In this document: in pieces, positions 52,303 through 60,832 of the stretch | How positions within the stretch are numbered: position 1 is the first letter of the stretch | How the letters are laid out: each line of letters begins with the position of its first letter | DNA from: Novosphingobium terrae | GTDB taxonomy: Bacteria; Pseudomonadota; Alphaproteobacteria; Sphingomonadales; Sphingomonadaceae | DNA length: 64,000 nt | Direction: 5' to 3' | Assembly: GCF_017163935.1 (NCBI RefSeq) | Contig: NZ_JABVZR010000002.1 | Location: forward strand, 2,232,001-2,296,000 | Notes under the pieces: model-generated | The model's input: the letters and a program-made list of their open reading frames with translations, nothing else | Told to the model about the DNA's origin: nothing | Databases searched by the model: none | Translations under genes and position numbers: made by a program

Positions 52303-52815
52303 GTGTCAGACAAAACCATGCGCGATCGCATTCTCGACGCAGCCGAGGTGCGGGCTCGCCGAGGCGGTTACAATGCCTTCAGCTTTCGTGAGATTGCCCA
52401 GGATGTCGGAGTTTCAAGCGCGGCCATCCATTACCATTTTGCAGCAAAAGCCGATCTCGCGGAGGCACTGACCGACCGCTACACTGAGCGGACGCTGCAA
52501 TGGCTCGGCGATCCGCGCGACCTGACACCGCTTGAGGCCGGGAAGCGTGTGCTTGCCCTCTTCAGGAACGCATTGGTGGAGGATGACCAGATGTGCCTTT
52601 GCGGGCTCTTCGCGGCTGAACGCGATGTCCTGCCGCCGGGCGTTGACGAGGCGGTCGTCAAATTCCTGCGGTCCATGCTCGATTTTCTGCGAGTCGCTGT
52701 GCCTGAAGGGCAAGGCCATGAAGCGCCGGAAGCCACGCTGGCGAAGCTGGAGGGAGCGCTGATCATGGCTCGCTCGATGCGGGACATTTCGCTGTTCGAC
52801 CGGGCGACCGCGTAA
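52303..52815 (+). CDS. TetR-family transcriptional repressor
   Basis: 170 residues from GTG 52303, which has AAGGAG six bases upstream; an in-frame ATG or upstream start would overlap operator 2. N-terminal helix-turn-helix: TMRDRILDAAEVRARRGGYNAFSFREIAQDVGVSSAAIHYHFAAKADLAEAL. Effector domain contains a Cys pair (DQMCLCGLFAAE), as in thiol- or xenobiotic-responsive members. It very likely binds the two 18-bp palindromes beside it and represses the SDR-AhpD operon and itself. Confidence 0.92.
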   Translation: MSDKTMRDRILDAAEVRARRGGYNAFSFREIAQDVGVSSAAIHYHFAAKADLAEALTDRYTERTLQWLGDPRDLTPLEAGKRVLALFRNALVEDDQMCLCGLFAAERDVLPPGVDEAVVKFLRSMLDFLRVAVPEGQGHEAPEATLAKLEGALIMARSMRDISLFDRATA

Positions 52816-52855
52816 GGTCGATCTGGGGGGCTGGTTGGAAAAGCCGCTTGCGGGG

Positions 52856-53668
52856 TCAGGAAGCGGGGCGACCTGCCAGATGGCTCTTTTGCCATTCCAG
52901 CGGGCTTACGCCTGTCTCCGTGCGGAACATATAGGTGAAGGCCGAAGGGGAGGCATAACCCAGATCCATTGCGACCCGGGTGATGCTGTGCCCCTGTCCC
53001 AGCCATTCCAGTGCGCGGAACAGGCGTAGCTTGCGCCGCCAATTGCGCAGTGTCATGCCGACCTCGGCTTCGAATTTCCGCGCCAGTGTGCGCGGCGCGA
53101 TGGCCAGTTCATGGCCCCATTGCCCGGCTGTCCTCGCATCGGCAGGATCGTTGTAGAGGGCTTCGCACAGGCGGCGAAGCGGCGGGCTGCCGGGCCATGG
53201 CAGCGAAAAATCGCTCTTTGTGGCCATGCGCAACTGGGTGAGGATCAGCGCGTCGAGATGGTCGATGTAGCTCCGATCGGGCCCCAAGCCATTCGTCCGA
53301 TCGAGTTCGGCAATCAGCGCGCGCAGGAACGGCGAGACCTCCAGCACAGCACAGTGCCCGGGCATGGCCAGATCGGGAGCGTCGGCGATCCACAGGCTGC
53401 GGAACGATGCCCCGCCGAAAGAGCCCGATGCATGGACGGTTCCCGTGGGCACCCAGATGGCCTGTTGCGGCGTGATGACGTAGCGCCGGTCCATGAGATA
53501 GACGATCAGCGATCCCGACAGGCCGTAGACCAGCTGATTCCAGCCATGCTCGTGAAACTCGAAGGCCTGCCCGGCTGCGAGTTCGACTGAGCGCAGAAAC
53601 ACCGGCCTCGGCAAATGCTGAAGCGCGAAGGCTGGCAGAAGCTGCACGGATGACTGTGATCGCGGCAT
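52856..53668 (-). CDS. AraC-family regulator with N-terminal cupin
   Basis: 270 residues from ATG 53668; an ATG at 53689 would overlap the palindrome upstream. N-terminal cupin-like effector domain (AGQAFEFHEHGWNQLVYGLSGSL, VPTGTVHASGSFGG), C-terminal double HTH (APRTLARKFEAEVGMTLRNWRRKLRLFRALEWLGQGHSITRVAMDLGYASPSAFTYMFRTETG). The H-x-H and similar cupin residues suggest a NimR/YeaM-like subgroup. Divergent from the membrane protein/DsbB-like operon at 53810, its likely target. Confidence 0.9.
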   Translation of the reverse strand: MPRSQSSVQLLPAFALQHLPRPVFLRSVELAAGQAFEFHEHGWNQLVYGLSGSLIVYLMDRRYVITPQQAIWVPTGTVHASGSFGGASFRSLWIADAPDLAMPGHCAVLEVSPFLRALIAELDRTNGLGPDRSYIDHLDALILTQLRMATKSDFSLPWPGSPPLRRLCEALYNDPADARTAGQWGHELAIAPRTLARKFEAEVGMTLRNWRRKLRLFRALEWLGQGHSITRVAMDLGYASPSAFTYMFRTETGVSPLEWQKSHLAGRPAS

Positions 53669-53688
53669 GATGTTGCTTTGGCATCTCA

Positions 53689-53713
53689 TCGATAGAGATG
53701 GTCATTCTATCGA
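53689..53713. promoter_or_regulatory. perfect palindrome TCGATAGA-N9-TCTATCGA
   Basis: An 8+8 bp perfect inverted repeat between the AraC gene (start 53668) and the divergent operon (start 53810). A probable operator, either for the AraC protein itself or for a different dimeric regulator. Confidence 0.65.
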
Positions 53714-53809
53714 AAGCGTGTGGGGCCGGCAATCGCTAGGGTCGCCCTCATCTCAAACGATGCTGCCGGGCGGTTCATGCCGCCGGGCCATGTCAGGCGG
53801 AACCGCGTC

Positions 53810-53983
53810 ATGTTTTTCGGATTTATTCCGGTCCTTTTCATCTGCCTCGCCGCCCTTCAGTCCTTTCGGGATGTGGGCAAGGCGCGCATGCTCTGGGCCC
53901 TTTCGACTGTTCTGGTGGCGATCTGGGGGCTTTACCACGGCTCGCATCATCTGGCCGCGCTCGCAACCTATGGAGCATGGTGA
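53810..53983 (+). CDS. small two-helix membrane protein
   Basis: 57 residues, MFFGFIPVLFICLAALQSFRD and a second helix LWALSTVLVAIWGLYHG followed by SHHLAALATYGAW. AGGCGG lies upstream at suitable distance. Its stop TGA overlaps the DsbB-like start (TGATG), so they are translationally coupled. Not recognised; two adjacent His could bind metal or quinone. Likely a partner of the DsbB-like protein (inference). Confidence 0.65.
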   Translation: MFFGFIPVLFICLAALQSFRDVGKARMLWALSTVLVAIWGLYHGSHHLAALATYGAW

Positions 53984-54546
53984 TGACGCGCTCGCAAAGC
54001 TTTGATGCCCTGGCGCTCGCCGGGGTCTGCCTCTGTCTCGCCGTGGCCTTCTTCTATCAACTGGCTTTCAACGAACTGCCATGCGCCTTCTGCAATCTGG
54101 AACGCGAAGGCTTCATGCTGTTTGGCGGCGGGCTGCTGCTCAACATCCGCCATGGCACCAGCCCCTGGAACCATGTGATGAGCGCTTTTGGCGCCCTCGT
54201 TGGCAGCCTGATCGGTCTGGGGCAGATGTTTGTCCATGCGCCCGCCGGGACGCCGCCGGTCGGGGAGCCGTTCCTCGGGCTCCATATGTATGACTGGGCC
54301 TATATCGTGCTGACCGGAGCGATCTTTTACGCGCTGCTGAGCCTCGCCTTTATCGCCTCTGCCAGGCAGCAGCCAGCGCGTGCGGGCCTCGCCAAGCCAG
54401 TGAGAACGGCGGTTTCCCTGCTCTTCGTGGGGCTGGTTGCGGCCAATCTGGTGTCGGCCTTTCTGGAAAACGGCTTCCATCCCTTCAAGGGCGGCGGCCA
54501 GCAGCATTACGCCATGCTCTATGACGGCGACATCATGAAGCCGTGA
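53983..54546 (+). CDS. DsbB-family disulfide bond formation protein, single cysteine pair
   Basis: 187 residues from ATG 53983 (GGAG seven bases upstream). Four to five membrane helices; after the first comes the DsbB signature NELPCAFCNLEREGFM (Cys-x-x-Cys). Classical DsbB has a second periplasmic Cys pair that passes electrons from DsbA; none is visible here, so the protein may work with a different partner or in another redox role. Coupled to the small membrane protein and followed by a carboxymuconolactone decarboxylase-like gene; regulated presumably by the divergent AraC protein. Confidence 0.82.
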   Translation: MTRSQSFDALALAGVCLCLAVAFFYQLAFNELPCAFCNLEREGFMLFGGGLLLNIRHGTSPWNHVMSAFGALVGSLIGLGQMFVHAPAGTPPVGEPFLGLHMYDWAYIVLTGAIFYALLSLAFIASARQQPARAGLAKPVRTAVSLLFVGLVAANLVSAFLENGFHPFKGGGQQHYAMLYDGDIMKP

Positions 54547-54583
54547 TGGCCGCCGCCCTCCCAACATCTCGAAAGGCATGCCC

Positions 54584-55102
54584 ATGACCAACCCCAGAGT
54601 AACCCCATGGCAGGATGGCGACCCCGCGCTTGAAGGCGTCGTCGAAAGCATTCAGGCGCGCCGGCCAAATGGCGAACTGATCGGCATCGACCGCCTGCTT
54701 CTGCGAAGCGCCCCGCTGGCGATCGGCTGGAACGATCTGCTCGGGCGGGTGCGCCATCAGTTTTCGCTCGATCTTGAATATCTGGAGCTGATGATGTGCC
54801 GCGTGGCGGTGCTGAACGGCGCGGAGTTCCAGTGGCGCGTTCACAAGCCGGTCTATCTGCAGGCCGGGGGCACGCCAGCCAAATGCGAGGCCCTGCGCGA
54901 GGAGGGCATCGCCCCCATCTTCGATGATACCGAACATCTGTTGCTGACCCTGACCGATCAATCCACCCGGCAGGTGCAGGTCGATGCCGATGTGATCGAA
55001 CGGCTCAAGGCCCGCTTCGGCGAGGAAAAGACGGTCGAGGCGGTCGCCACGGTGGCGGCCTACAACATGGTTTCGCGCTTTCTGGTCGCCCTGGCCGTCT
55101 GA
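54584..55102 (+). CDS. carboxymuconolactone decarboxylase/AhpD-like protein without CxxC
   Basis: 172 residues from ATG 54584 (AAAGG seven bases upstream; ATG 54578 is too close to it). CMD-like helical pattern SAPLAIGWNDLLGRVRHQFSLDLEYLELMMCRVAVLNGAEFQWRVHKPVYLQAGGTPAKCEALREEG, with one His where active members have the proton relay, but no Cys-x-x-Cys. This group is annotated as CMD family with unknown function. Probably co-transcribed with the DsbB-like gene (37 nt gap). Confidence 0.78.
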   Translation: MTNPRVTPWQDGDPALEGVVESIQARRPNGELIGIDRLLLRSAPLAIGWNDLLGRVRHQFSLDLEYLELMMCRVAVLNGAEFQWRVHKPVYLQAGGTPAKCEALREEGIAPIFDDTEHLLLTLTDQSTRQVQVDADVIERLKARFGEEKTVEAVATVAAYNMVSRFLVALAV

Positions 55103-55110
55103 GCAAGGGG

Positions 55111-56025
55111 TCAGCCTTGCACCGGTGCCACTTGCGTCAGCCAGTCGTGAAAGGCGCTGACCTCCGCGCGGCGCAGCGCCTTGGGCGTGGCCACCGCATA
55201 ATAGGCCCAGGCCACCGGCCAGCGGCAATCGGGCAGCAGATGAACCAGCCGACCGCCCTCAAGCTCCTGCGCCACCAGCGCCTTGCGCACCAGCGCAACG
55301 CCTTGCCCGGCAAGGGCGGCCTGTATCACCGCCGCCGTGGAATTGATGGTGAGGCCGCGATCGCCGGGCGGCTGATTGGCGCCGCTGCGGGCCAGCCATT
55401 CGCTCCAGGATGGGAAATCGCCGCCCGGATGCGGCGTGCCGTCATGGATCAGCGTCTGCTGCGCGATCCAGCCGCCGGTGATCGCCTCATTCTCGGGCAG
55501 CAATGCGCGATGGCAGACAGCGATGATCTCCTCCCCCATCAGCCGCGCCGCCTTCACCCCTTTCCAGCTGCCAAGGCCGCAGCGGATGCCCAGATCCGCC
55601 TCATCCTGTGCCAGATCGACCACCCGGTCGGAGACGTCGAGCCGCACATCGATGGCCGGATGGCGCGTGGAGAAATCGGCCAGACGCGGCAGCAGCCAAT
55701 TGGCCACCAGCGCCTGAGACGCCGTGACCACCACGATGGAGCGCGCCTTGCGCCCGCGCAAGCGGGCAAGGCCTGCCTCAAGCCTGTCGAGCCCGGTGGC
55801 GATGTCGTCCAGCGCTTCACGCGCCTCCTCCACCGGGACCAGACGCTCTGCGCCGGAGCGCGAGCGGCGGAACAGCGGATAGCCCACCCAATCCTCTAGC
55901 GAGCGAACCAACTGCCCCACGGCAGGCGGCGTCACCCCGAGTTCGGTCGCGGCGCCGACAAAGCTTCCGTGTCGAGCAGCGGCCTCAAGGGCTTGCAGGG
56001 ATTTCAGGCGTGTGAGGAATCGCAT
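55111..56025 (-). CDS. LysR-family regulator (GcvA-like)
   Basis: 304 residues. LKSLQALEAAARHGSFVGAATELGVTPPAVGQLVRSLEDWVGYPLFRRSRSGAERLVPVEE is the winged-helix domain; effector domain about 95-300. Its start is 128 nt from the small ORF at 56154 and the SDR-cupin operon on the opposite strand, which it probably regulates. Convergent with the carboxymuconolactone-decarboxylase-like gene. Confidence 0.92.
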   Translation of the reverse strand: MRFLTRLKSLQALEAAARHGSFVGAATELGVTPPAVGQLVRSLEDWVGYPLFRRSRSGAERLVPVEEAREALDDIATGLDRLEAGLARLRGRKARSIVVVTASQALVANWLLPRLADFSTRHPAIDVRLDVSDRVVDLAQDEADLGIRCGLGSWKGVKAARLMGEEIIAVCHRALLPENEAITGGWIAQQTLIHDGTPHPGGDFPSWSEWLARSGANQPPGDRGLTINSTAAVIQAALAGQGVALVRKALVAQELEGGRLVHLLPDCRWPVAWAYYAVATPKALRRAEVSAFHDWLTQVAPVQG

Positions 56026-56153
56026 GGGGGCAAGACTAGATCATGCGGAGGCCGGGCAGCAAAGATTTTCTTTTCCGGCGATGCTTCTTCTTTGCCTCGC
56101 CACTCGGCCCCAAACAGACGATCAGCCTCCCGCAAAGAGCTGAAGGAGCGCCG

Positions 56154-56351
56154 ATGACCGACTTCTACCCCGGAGCCCTGCCACTATCGGGACAGGCCAT
56201 TCAGCTTATTGAAGAGGCTGCGCGGACCATGGGGTGCTCCTGCGCCACCTTTGTTGCCTTGGCCGCTACAGAGCTTGCCGAGCAGATCGCCGTAAAGGCG
56301 CCGCAGCCCTTGGGGCACGGACCGGCCTGCACCTTTATGCCCGTTATCTGA
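56154..56351 (+). CDS. small uncharacterised protein
   Basis: 65 residues from ATG 56154 with GAAGGAG six bases upstream. Sequence GQAIQLIEEAARTMGCSCATFVALAATELAEQIAV is strongly helical and could be a ribbon-helix-helix-like or membrane-peripheral peptide; not recognised. It lies 28 nt upstream of the SDR gene on the same strand and is probably the first gene of that operon. Confidence 0.5.
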   Translation: MTDFYPGALPLSGQAIQLIEEAARTMGCSCATFVALAATELAEQIAVKAPQPLGHGPACTFMPVI

Positions 56352-56379
56352 TCGCTATTTTCGCCAAAAGGATTGCACC

Positions 56380-57123
56380 ATGCTCGACGGAAAGACTGCT
56401 CTTGTCACCGGAGGCTCCAGCGGCATCGGTCTGGCCGCTGCCCGCACGCTGCGCGATCATGGTGCGCGCGTTGCCATCATGGGCCGCTCACCGGAGAAGC
56501 TTGAGGCGGCAAGGCTGGCGCTGGGCGAGGATGTTCTGGCCATCCATGGCGATGTTGCCTCGCTGGATGATCTGGCGCGTATGCGTCAGAAGCTGGAGGC
56601 GGGTTTCGGCACGCTCGACATTCTGTTCGCCAATGCCGGGATCGCGCATGGCACTCCCATCACCACGACCGATGAGGCCACTTACAGTCGCATGATGGAT
56701 GTGAACGTCAAGGGCGTGTTCTTCACGGTGCAAGCGGTCTTGCCGTTGATGCGTGAAGGCGGTTCGATTGTTCTCAACACATCGTGGCTCAATCAGGTGG
56801 GCACGCCGGGGCGGGCCATTCTCTCGGCTTCCAAGGCGGCGGTGCGCTCTTTTGCACGCACCATGTCGGCGGAACTGCTGGAGCGCGGCATCCGCGTCAA
56901 TGCCGTCAGCCCCGGCTCGATCGAGACGCCGATCCATCGCGGCAAGGATCAGAGCGAAGCCGATTTCCGTGCCTATGCCGAAAGGGTGGGCGGGCAGGTT
57001 CCGTTGGGCCGCATGGGGCGGCCAGAGGAAATCGCGGCGGCGGTGCTGTTTCTGGCCAGCGATGCCTCCAGCTATATGCTGGGCGCCGAGATCGTCGTCG
57101 ATGGCGGAAGGGCGGAGCTTTAG
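56380..57123 (+). CDS. SDR-family oxidoreductase
   Basis: 247 residues, classical SDR: TGGSSGIGLAAA, NAGIAH, catalytic Ser in IVLNTSWLNQ and Tyr replaced by ...GRAILSASKAAVR, where the usual Y-x-x-x-K reads ILSASK, so the Tyr appears to be missing (Leu/Ser at that place) while the Lys is kept. C-terminus FLASDASSYMLGAEIVVDGG. AAAGGA lies upstream. It is in an operon with a cupin protein, DUF2938 and an amine oxidase. The catalytic Tyr substitution may make this a non-canonical or divergent member. Confidence 0.82.
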   Translation: MLDGKTALVTGGSSGIGLAAARTLRDHGARVAIMGRSPEKLEAARLALGEDVLAIHGDVASLDDLARMRQKLEAGFGTLDILFANAGIAHGTPITTTDEATYSRMMDVNVKGVFFTVQAVLPLMREGGSIVLNTSWLNQVGTPGRAILSASKAAVRSFARTMSAELLERGIRVNAVSPGSIETPIHRGKDQSEADFRAYAERVGGQVPLGRMGRPEEIAAAVLFLASDASSYMLGAEIVVDGGRAEL

Positions 57124-57126
57124 GTC

Positions 57127-57819
57127 ATGCGCATCAACGATGATCTGTCGATCCCCGCGCTGGTCCATGCCGCCGCGCTGGACTGGGTGCCCAGTCCGGC
57201 CGCCGGGGTGGAGCGCCGCATGCTGTTCCGCATCGGCGAGGAAAAAGCGCGCGCCACCTCGATCGTGCGCTATGCGCCGGGCAGCGCCTTTGCCCGCCAC
57301 GGTCACCCTGGTGGCGAGGAATTTCTGGTGCTGAGCGGCACCTTTCAGGACGAGACCGGCGACTTTCCGGCGGGCAGCTATGTGCGCAATCCGAAGGGGA
57401 CCGCTCACGCCCCCGCCAGCGCGGAGGGTTGCGTCATTTTGGTCAAGCTCTGGCAATTCGCAGAGGATGACCGCGAAAGGATCGTGCGTTTGCCCGGCGA
57501 GGGCCTCATTGCCGATCCGCGCGCCGGCGCCTTGTCCTCCCGCCTGCTGTTCGATGGCGCGGGCGAGACTGTGCGGATCGAGGCATGGCAGCCGGGCGCG
57601 GACATACTGCTTCCCAATCACGAAGGGCTCGAACTGCTGGTTCTCGCTGGCGGCTTCACCTGGCAGGGTGAGGCGCTGACGGCTTGGAGTTGGCTGCGCC
57701 TTCCGGCCCATCAGCCCTTGCAGGCAAAGGTCGGGCCCGGGGGCGCGCAGGTCTGGTTCAAGCAGGCGCCTCTGCTCTCGCCGCGCGTCTGTGCCTTCGA
57801 CAGCGACGCTGATGCGTGA
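57127..57819 (+). CDS. two-cupin protein (ChrR/dihydroxyacetophenone dioxygenase-like)
   Basis: 230 residues. First cupin: IVRYAPGSAFARHGHPGGEEFLVLSGTFQDETGDFPAGSYVRNPKGTAHAP with His-x-His...Glu...His metal ligands. Second cupin: VRIEAWQPGADILLPNHEGLELLVLAGGFTWQGE, partly degenerate (one His kept). Such bicupins bind Zn or Fe and serve as anti-sigma ChrR domains or small-molecule dioxygenases. Starts 3 nt after the SDR stop; its own stop overlaps the DUF2938 start (TGATG). Confidence 0.82.
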   Translation: MRINDDLSIPALVHAAALDWVPSPAAGVERRMLFRIGEEKARATSIVRYAPGSAFARHGHPGGEEFLVLSGTFQDETGDFPAGSYVRNPKGTAHAPASAEGCVILVKLWQFAEDDRERIVRLPGEGLIADPRAGALSSRLLFDGAGETVRIEAWQPGADILLPNHEGLELLVLAGGFTWQGEALTAWSWLRLPAHQPLQAKVGPGGAQVWFKQAPLLSPRVCAFDSDADA

Positions 57820-58304
57820 TGCGCTGCGATCTGATGCTCGCTGTGTTGACAGGTTTGGGCGGCACTGCGGTGCTCGATCTGTGGGCGCTTGCGCTCAAGC
57901 GGCTGCTGGGGGTGCCCGGCGTCAACTGGGCTCTGGTGGGGCGCTGGATCGCTACGATGCGACAGGGCCGCTTTGCACACATCAGCGTTGCCGCTCTGCC
58001 GCCCGCGGCCGGGGAAGGAGCGATTGGCTGGATTGCCCATTATGCGATCGGCGGGGCCTATGGTCTGCCTTTGCTTGGTATTTGGGGCAAGGGCTGGTTC
58101 CGACACCCCACGGTGATACCGCCCCTGATCGTGTCATGGGTGCTGCTGGTGGCGCCTTACTTCATCATGATGCCGGGTATGGGATGGGGGCTGGCCGGGG
58201 CGAAAACGCCGCGCCCCAACGTCACCCGGCTCAAGAGCGTGATAGGTCATTCGGTGTTCGGGCTCGGCATGTTTGCCACCGGGCTGATGCTGGCGCGGAT
58301 CTGA
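57819..58304 (+). CDS. DUF2938 membrane protein
   Basis: 161 residues, four membrane helices. DUF2938 pattern: LTGLGGTAVLDLWALALKRLLGVPGVNWALVGRWIATM, IGWIAHYAIGGAYGLPLL, WVLLVAPYFIMMPGMGWGLAGAKTPRPNVTRLKSVIGHSVFGLGMFATGL. Family function unknown. ATG 57819 overlaps the cupin stop; GTG 57816 is the alternative. It belongs to the SDR-cupin operon. Confidence 0.85.
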   Translation: MRCDLMLAVLTGLGGTAVLDLWALALKRLLGVPGVNWALVGRWIATMRQGRFAHISVAALPPAAGEGAIGWIAHYAIGGAYGLPLLGIWGKGWFRHPTVIPPLIVSWVLLVAPYFIMMPGMGWGLAGAKTPRPNVTRLKSVIGHSVFGLGMFATGLMLARI

Positions 58305-58383
58305 CCCCTTGCCACGCCGCCCGGTTGATCTTCCATTCCGCGCGCCTGGATACGTGCGTGCCATCGTTTCAGGATCTGACACC

Positions 58384-59496
58384 ATGAAAAACACCAAGGT
58401 TGCCATCATCGGCGCGGGTCTGGCCGGTCTCTATGTTGCCCGAGCCCTGCATCGCGCAGGCGTCGACATCCTGCTGATCGAGGCCCGGGAGCGTATCGGC
58501 GGTCGCATCTTCACCGCCGATGCGGCGGGATCGCCCACCGAGGATGGCTTCGATCTGGGCCCGTCCTGGTACTGGCCCGAAATCCAGCCCGCCATAGCCG
58601 AGCTGGTCGCCGAGCTGGGGCTGTCTGCCTTCGCCCAGAACAGCGAGGGTGATGTGATTTTCGAGCGCATGTCGCGCGAGAGCCGCCACCGCTACCGCAG
58701 CGCCGCCCAGAGCCCGCAATCGATGCGCCTGGCAGGTGGCTCGGCGGCACTGGTGCGTGCGCTGGCAAAGGATTTGCCCGAGGCCGCCGTTTTGCTTGGA
58801 ACGCGCGCGAAAGCCATGGTGCTGAAAGAAAACGGCGTGGTCCTGAACCTGCACAGCGCCCATGGCGAAGACACGGTTCTGGCTGAACGGGTGGTCGTGG
58901 CCTTGCCGCCCCGCCTGCTCGACGCCACAGTGGATTTCACCCCGCAGCAGGAGGAGGATGTGGCCCGGCGCTGGCGCGAAACCGCCACGTGGATGGCCCC
59001 TCATGCGAAATTCTTTGCGCTGTATGACCGTCCCTTCTGGCGCGAGGATGACCTGTCTGGCACGGCACAGAGCATGGTCGGCCCCATGGTCGAGATGCAT
59101 GATGCCACCACCGCATCGGGCGCGGCGGCCCTGTTCGGTTTTCTCGGTGTGCCGGCACCGCAGCGGGCCGCGCTAGGCGAGGCCACGCTGACCCGCGCCT
59201 GCATCGACCAGCTCGCGCGTATCTTCGGACCCGAAGCCGCTGCTCCCAAGGCCACGCTGTTCAAGGATTGGGCTGCCGACCCGCTGACGGCCACGCCTGT
59301 TGATCTCGGCGCTGCCGGGCATATCCTGCCAAGCGATGCGCCTTGGGTGAGGGGCCCATGGGCAGCGCGGCTGACGCTGGCTGGCAGCGAAACCAGCGCC
59401 AGCGAGCCGGGCTATCTGGCCGGTGCCGTCGATGCCGCGCGCCGCGCCGTCGAACAGACGCTGATCGGGTTGGGGATCGATGACCGCGAAGTCTGA
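58384..59496 (+). CDS. flavin-containing amine oxidase
   Basis: 370 residues from ATG 58384. FAD-binding start VAIIGAGLAGLYVARALHRAGVDILLIEARERIGGRIFT, the GG-rich segment DGFDLGPSWYWPE, and a C-terminal AGSETSASEPGYLAGAVDAARRAVEQ that closes the FAD site, all typical of the monoamine oxidase/polyamine oxidase superfamily. It oxidises a primary or secondary amine to an imine with O2. Substrate unknown. Its stop lies 17 bases inside the following MFS gene, so the two are coupled. Confidence 0.88.
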   Translation: MKNTKVAIIGAGLAGLYVARALHRAGVDILLIEARERIGGRIFTADAAGSPTEDGFDLGPSWYWPEIQPAIAELVAELGLSAFAQNSEGDVIFERMSRESRHRYRSAAQSPQSMRLAGGSAALVRALAKDLPEAAVLLGTRAKAMVLKENGVVLNLHSAHGEDTVLAERVVVALPPRLLDATVDFTPQQEEDVARRWRETATWMAPHAKFFALYDRPFWREDDLSGTAQSMVGPMVEMHDATTASGAAALFGFLGVPAPQRAALGEATLTRACIDQLARIFGPEAAAPKATLFKDWAADPLTATPVDLGAAGHILPSDAPWVRGPWAARLTLAGSETSASEPGYLAGAVDAARRAVEQTLIGLGIDDREV

Positions 59497-60724
59497 CCAG
59501 GTCTCGCGCGCCCCGCATCGCAACATCCGTCTGCTGACCATCGCTCAGGCACTGGGTGGGGCCAATTCGCCCATCGTCATCTCGCTTGGCGGGCTGGTGG
59601 GGCAGCATCTCTCGCCCGATCCCAAGCTGGAGACGCTGCCGGTCAGCCTGCTCAATCTGGGGTTGGCGGTGGGCACGGTGCCCGCCGCCTTCATCATGCG
59701 GCGCTATGGACGGCGGCAGGGTTATCTGCTGGGCGCGGTGATCGCGCTTCTGGCCGGGCTGATCGCCACGCTGGGGATCGTCCGCCACAGTTTCGCGATT
59801 TTCTGCGCTGGCACGTGTCTTGCCGGTTTCTACTCCTCCTATGTGCAGAGCTACCGCTTCGCCGCCGCCGACAACCCCACCGGCGCGGCAAGCCAGAAGG
59901 CCATCGCCCGGGTGATGGTGGGCGGTCTGGTTGCCGCGATCATCGGTCCGCAACTGGTTATCTGGACGCGCGACGCGCTGCCCGGCCATGCCTTCGCGGG
60001 CAGCTTCCTGAGTCAGGGCGTGCTGGCGATGATGGCCTTTCCGGTGCTGCTGATGCTGCGCCCGCCCGCCGAGCGCAGCCATGGCACCGCGCAGCCCGCC
60101 GCAAACCGCGCGCTGCGCGATATCCTGCTGACCCCGCGTTATATGCTGGCGATCGCCACGGGGGTGGTTTCCTACGGGTTGATGACCTTTGTGATGACAG
60201 CCTCGCCCATCGCCATGGTCGGGCATGGCCATTCGGTGGACCGCGCCGCTCTGGGCATCCAGTGGCATATTCTGGCAATGTATGGCCCCAGTTTCCTGAC
60301 CGGGCGGCTGATGGCAAGGTTCGGCAAGGAGAAGGTGGCGGCCACGGGCCTACTGCTGATCGGCGCCTCGGCGGTGGTAGCTCTGTCGGGGCTGGACATC
60401 GCGCATTTCTGGGGCGCGCTGGTGCTGCTGGGTGTGGGCTGGAACTTCGGCTTTCTGGGCGCCACGGCGATGGTCGCCGATTGCCACACGCCGAGCGAGC
60501 GCAACAAGGTGCAGGGTGCCAATGATTTTCTGGTGTTCGGCACCGTGGCGACGGCCTCCTTCTTTTCCGGAGCCTTGCTGCACAGCTCGGGCTGGGCCAC
60601 GATCAACTGGGTCGTGCTGCCCGCGGTTTCACTGGTGCTGGTTCCGCTGCTGTGGCGCTCCGCCGCCGCTATCGGAAGGCTTAATTCGTGCTGGCAAGGG
60701 CAGCTTTGTCAGCGGGATTTGTGA
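59480..60724 (+). CDS. MFS transporter
   Basis: 414 residues, about 12 helices. RNIRLLTIAQALGGANSPIVISLGGLVGQ (helix 1), AAFIMRRYGRRQGYLLGAVIALLAGL (loop 2-3 motif) and GRLMARFGKEKVAATGLLLIGAS. Overlaps the amine oxidase gene by 17 bases, implying shared function, for example uptake of the amine. The last residues are followed by 108 bases before the KptA gene. Confidence 0.88.
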   Translation: MTAKSDQVSRAPHRNIRLLTIAQALGGANSPIVISLGGLVGQHLSPDPKLETLPVSLLNLGLAVGTVPAAFIMRRYGRRQGYLLGAVIALLAGLIATLGIVRHSFAIFCAGTCLAGFYSSYVQSYRFAAADNPTGAASQKAIARVMVGGLVAAIIGPQLVIWTRDALPGHAFAGSFLSQGVLAMMAFPVLLMLRPPAERSHGTAQPAANRALRDILLTPRYMLAIATGVVSYGLMTFVMTASPIAMVGHGHSVDRAALGIQWHILAMYGPSFLTGRLMARFGKEKVAATGLLLIGASAVVALSGLDIAHFWGALVLLGVGWNFGFLGATAMVADCHTPSERNKVQGANDFLVFGTVATASFFSGALLHSSGWATINWVVLPAVSLVLVPLLWRSAAAIGRLNSCWQGQLCQRDL

Positions 60725-60832
60725 CAATGAATGCGATGTGGAGTTGTGCGCCAAAGTTGACTGAGTGATCGCCCCCTTAAAAGCTGCCAGTTCAATTGGA
60801 CGCGCCGCCAATCTGGCGCTAGATGCTTTGGT

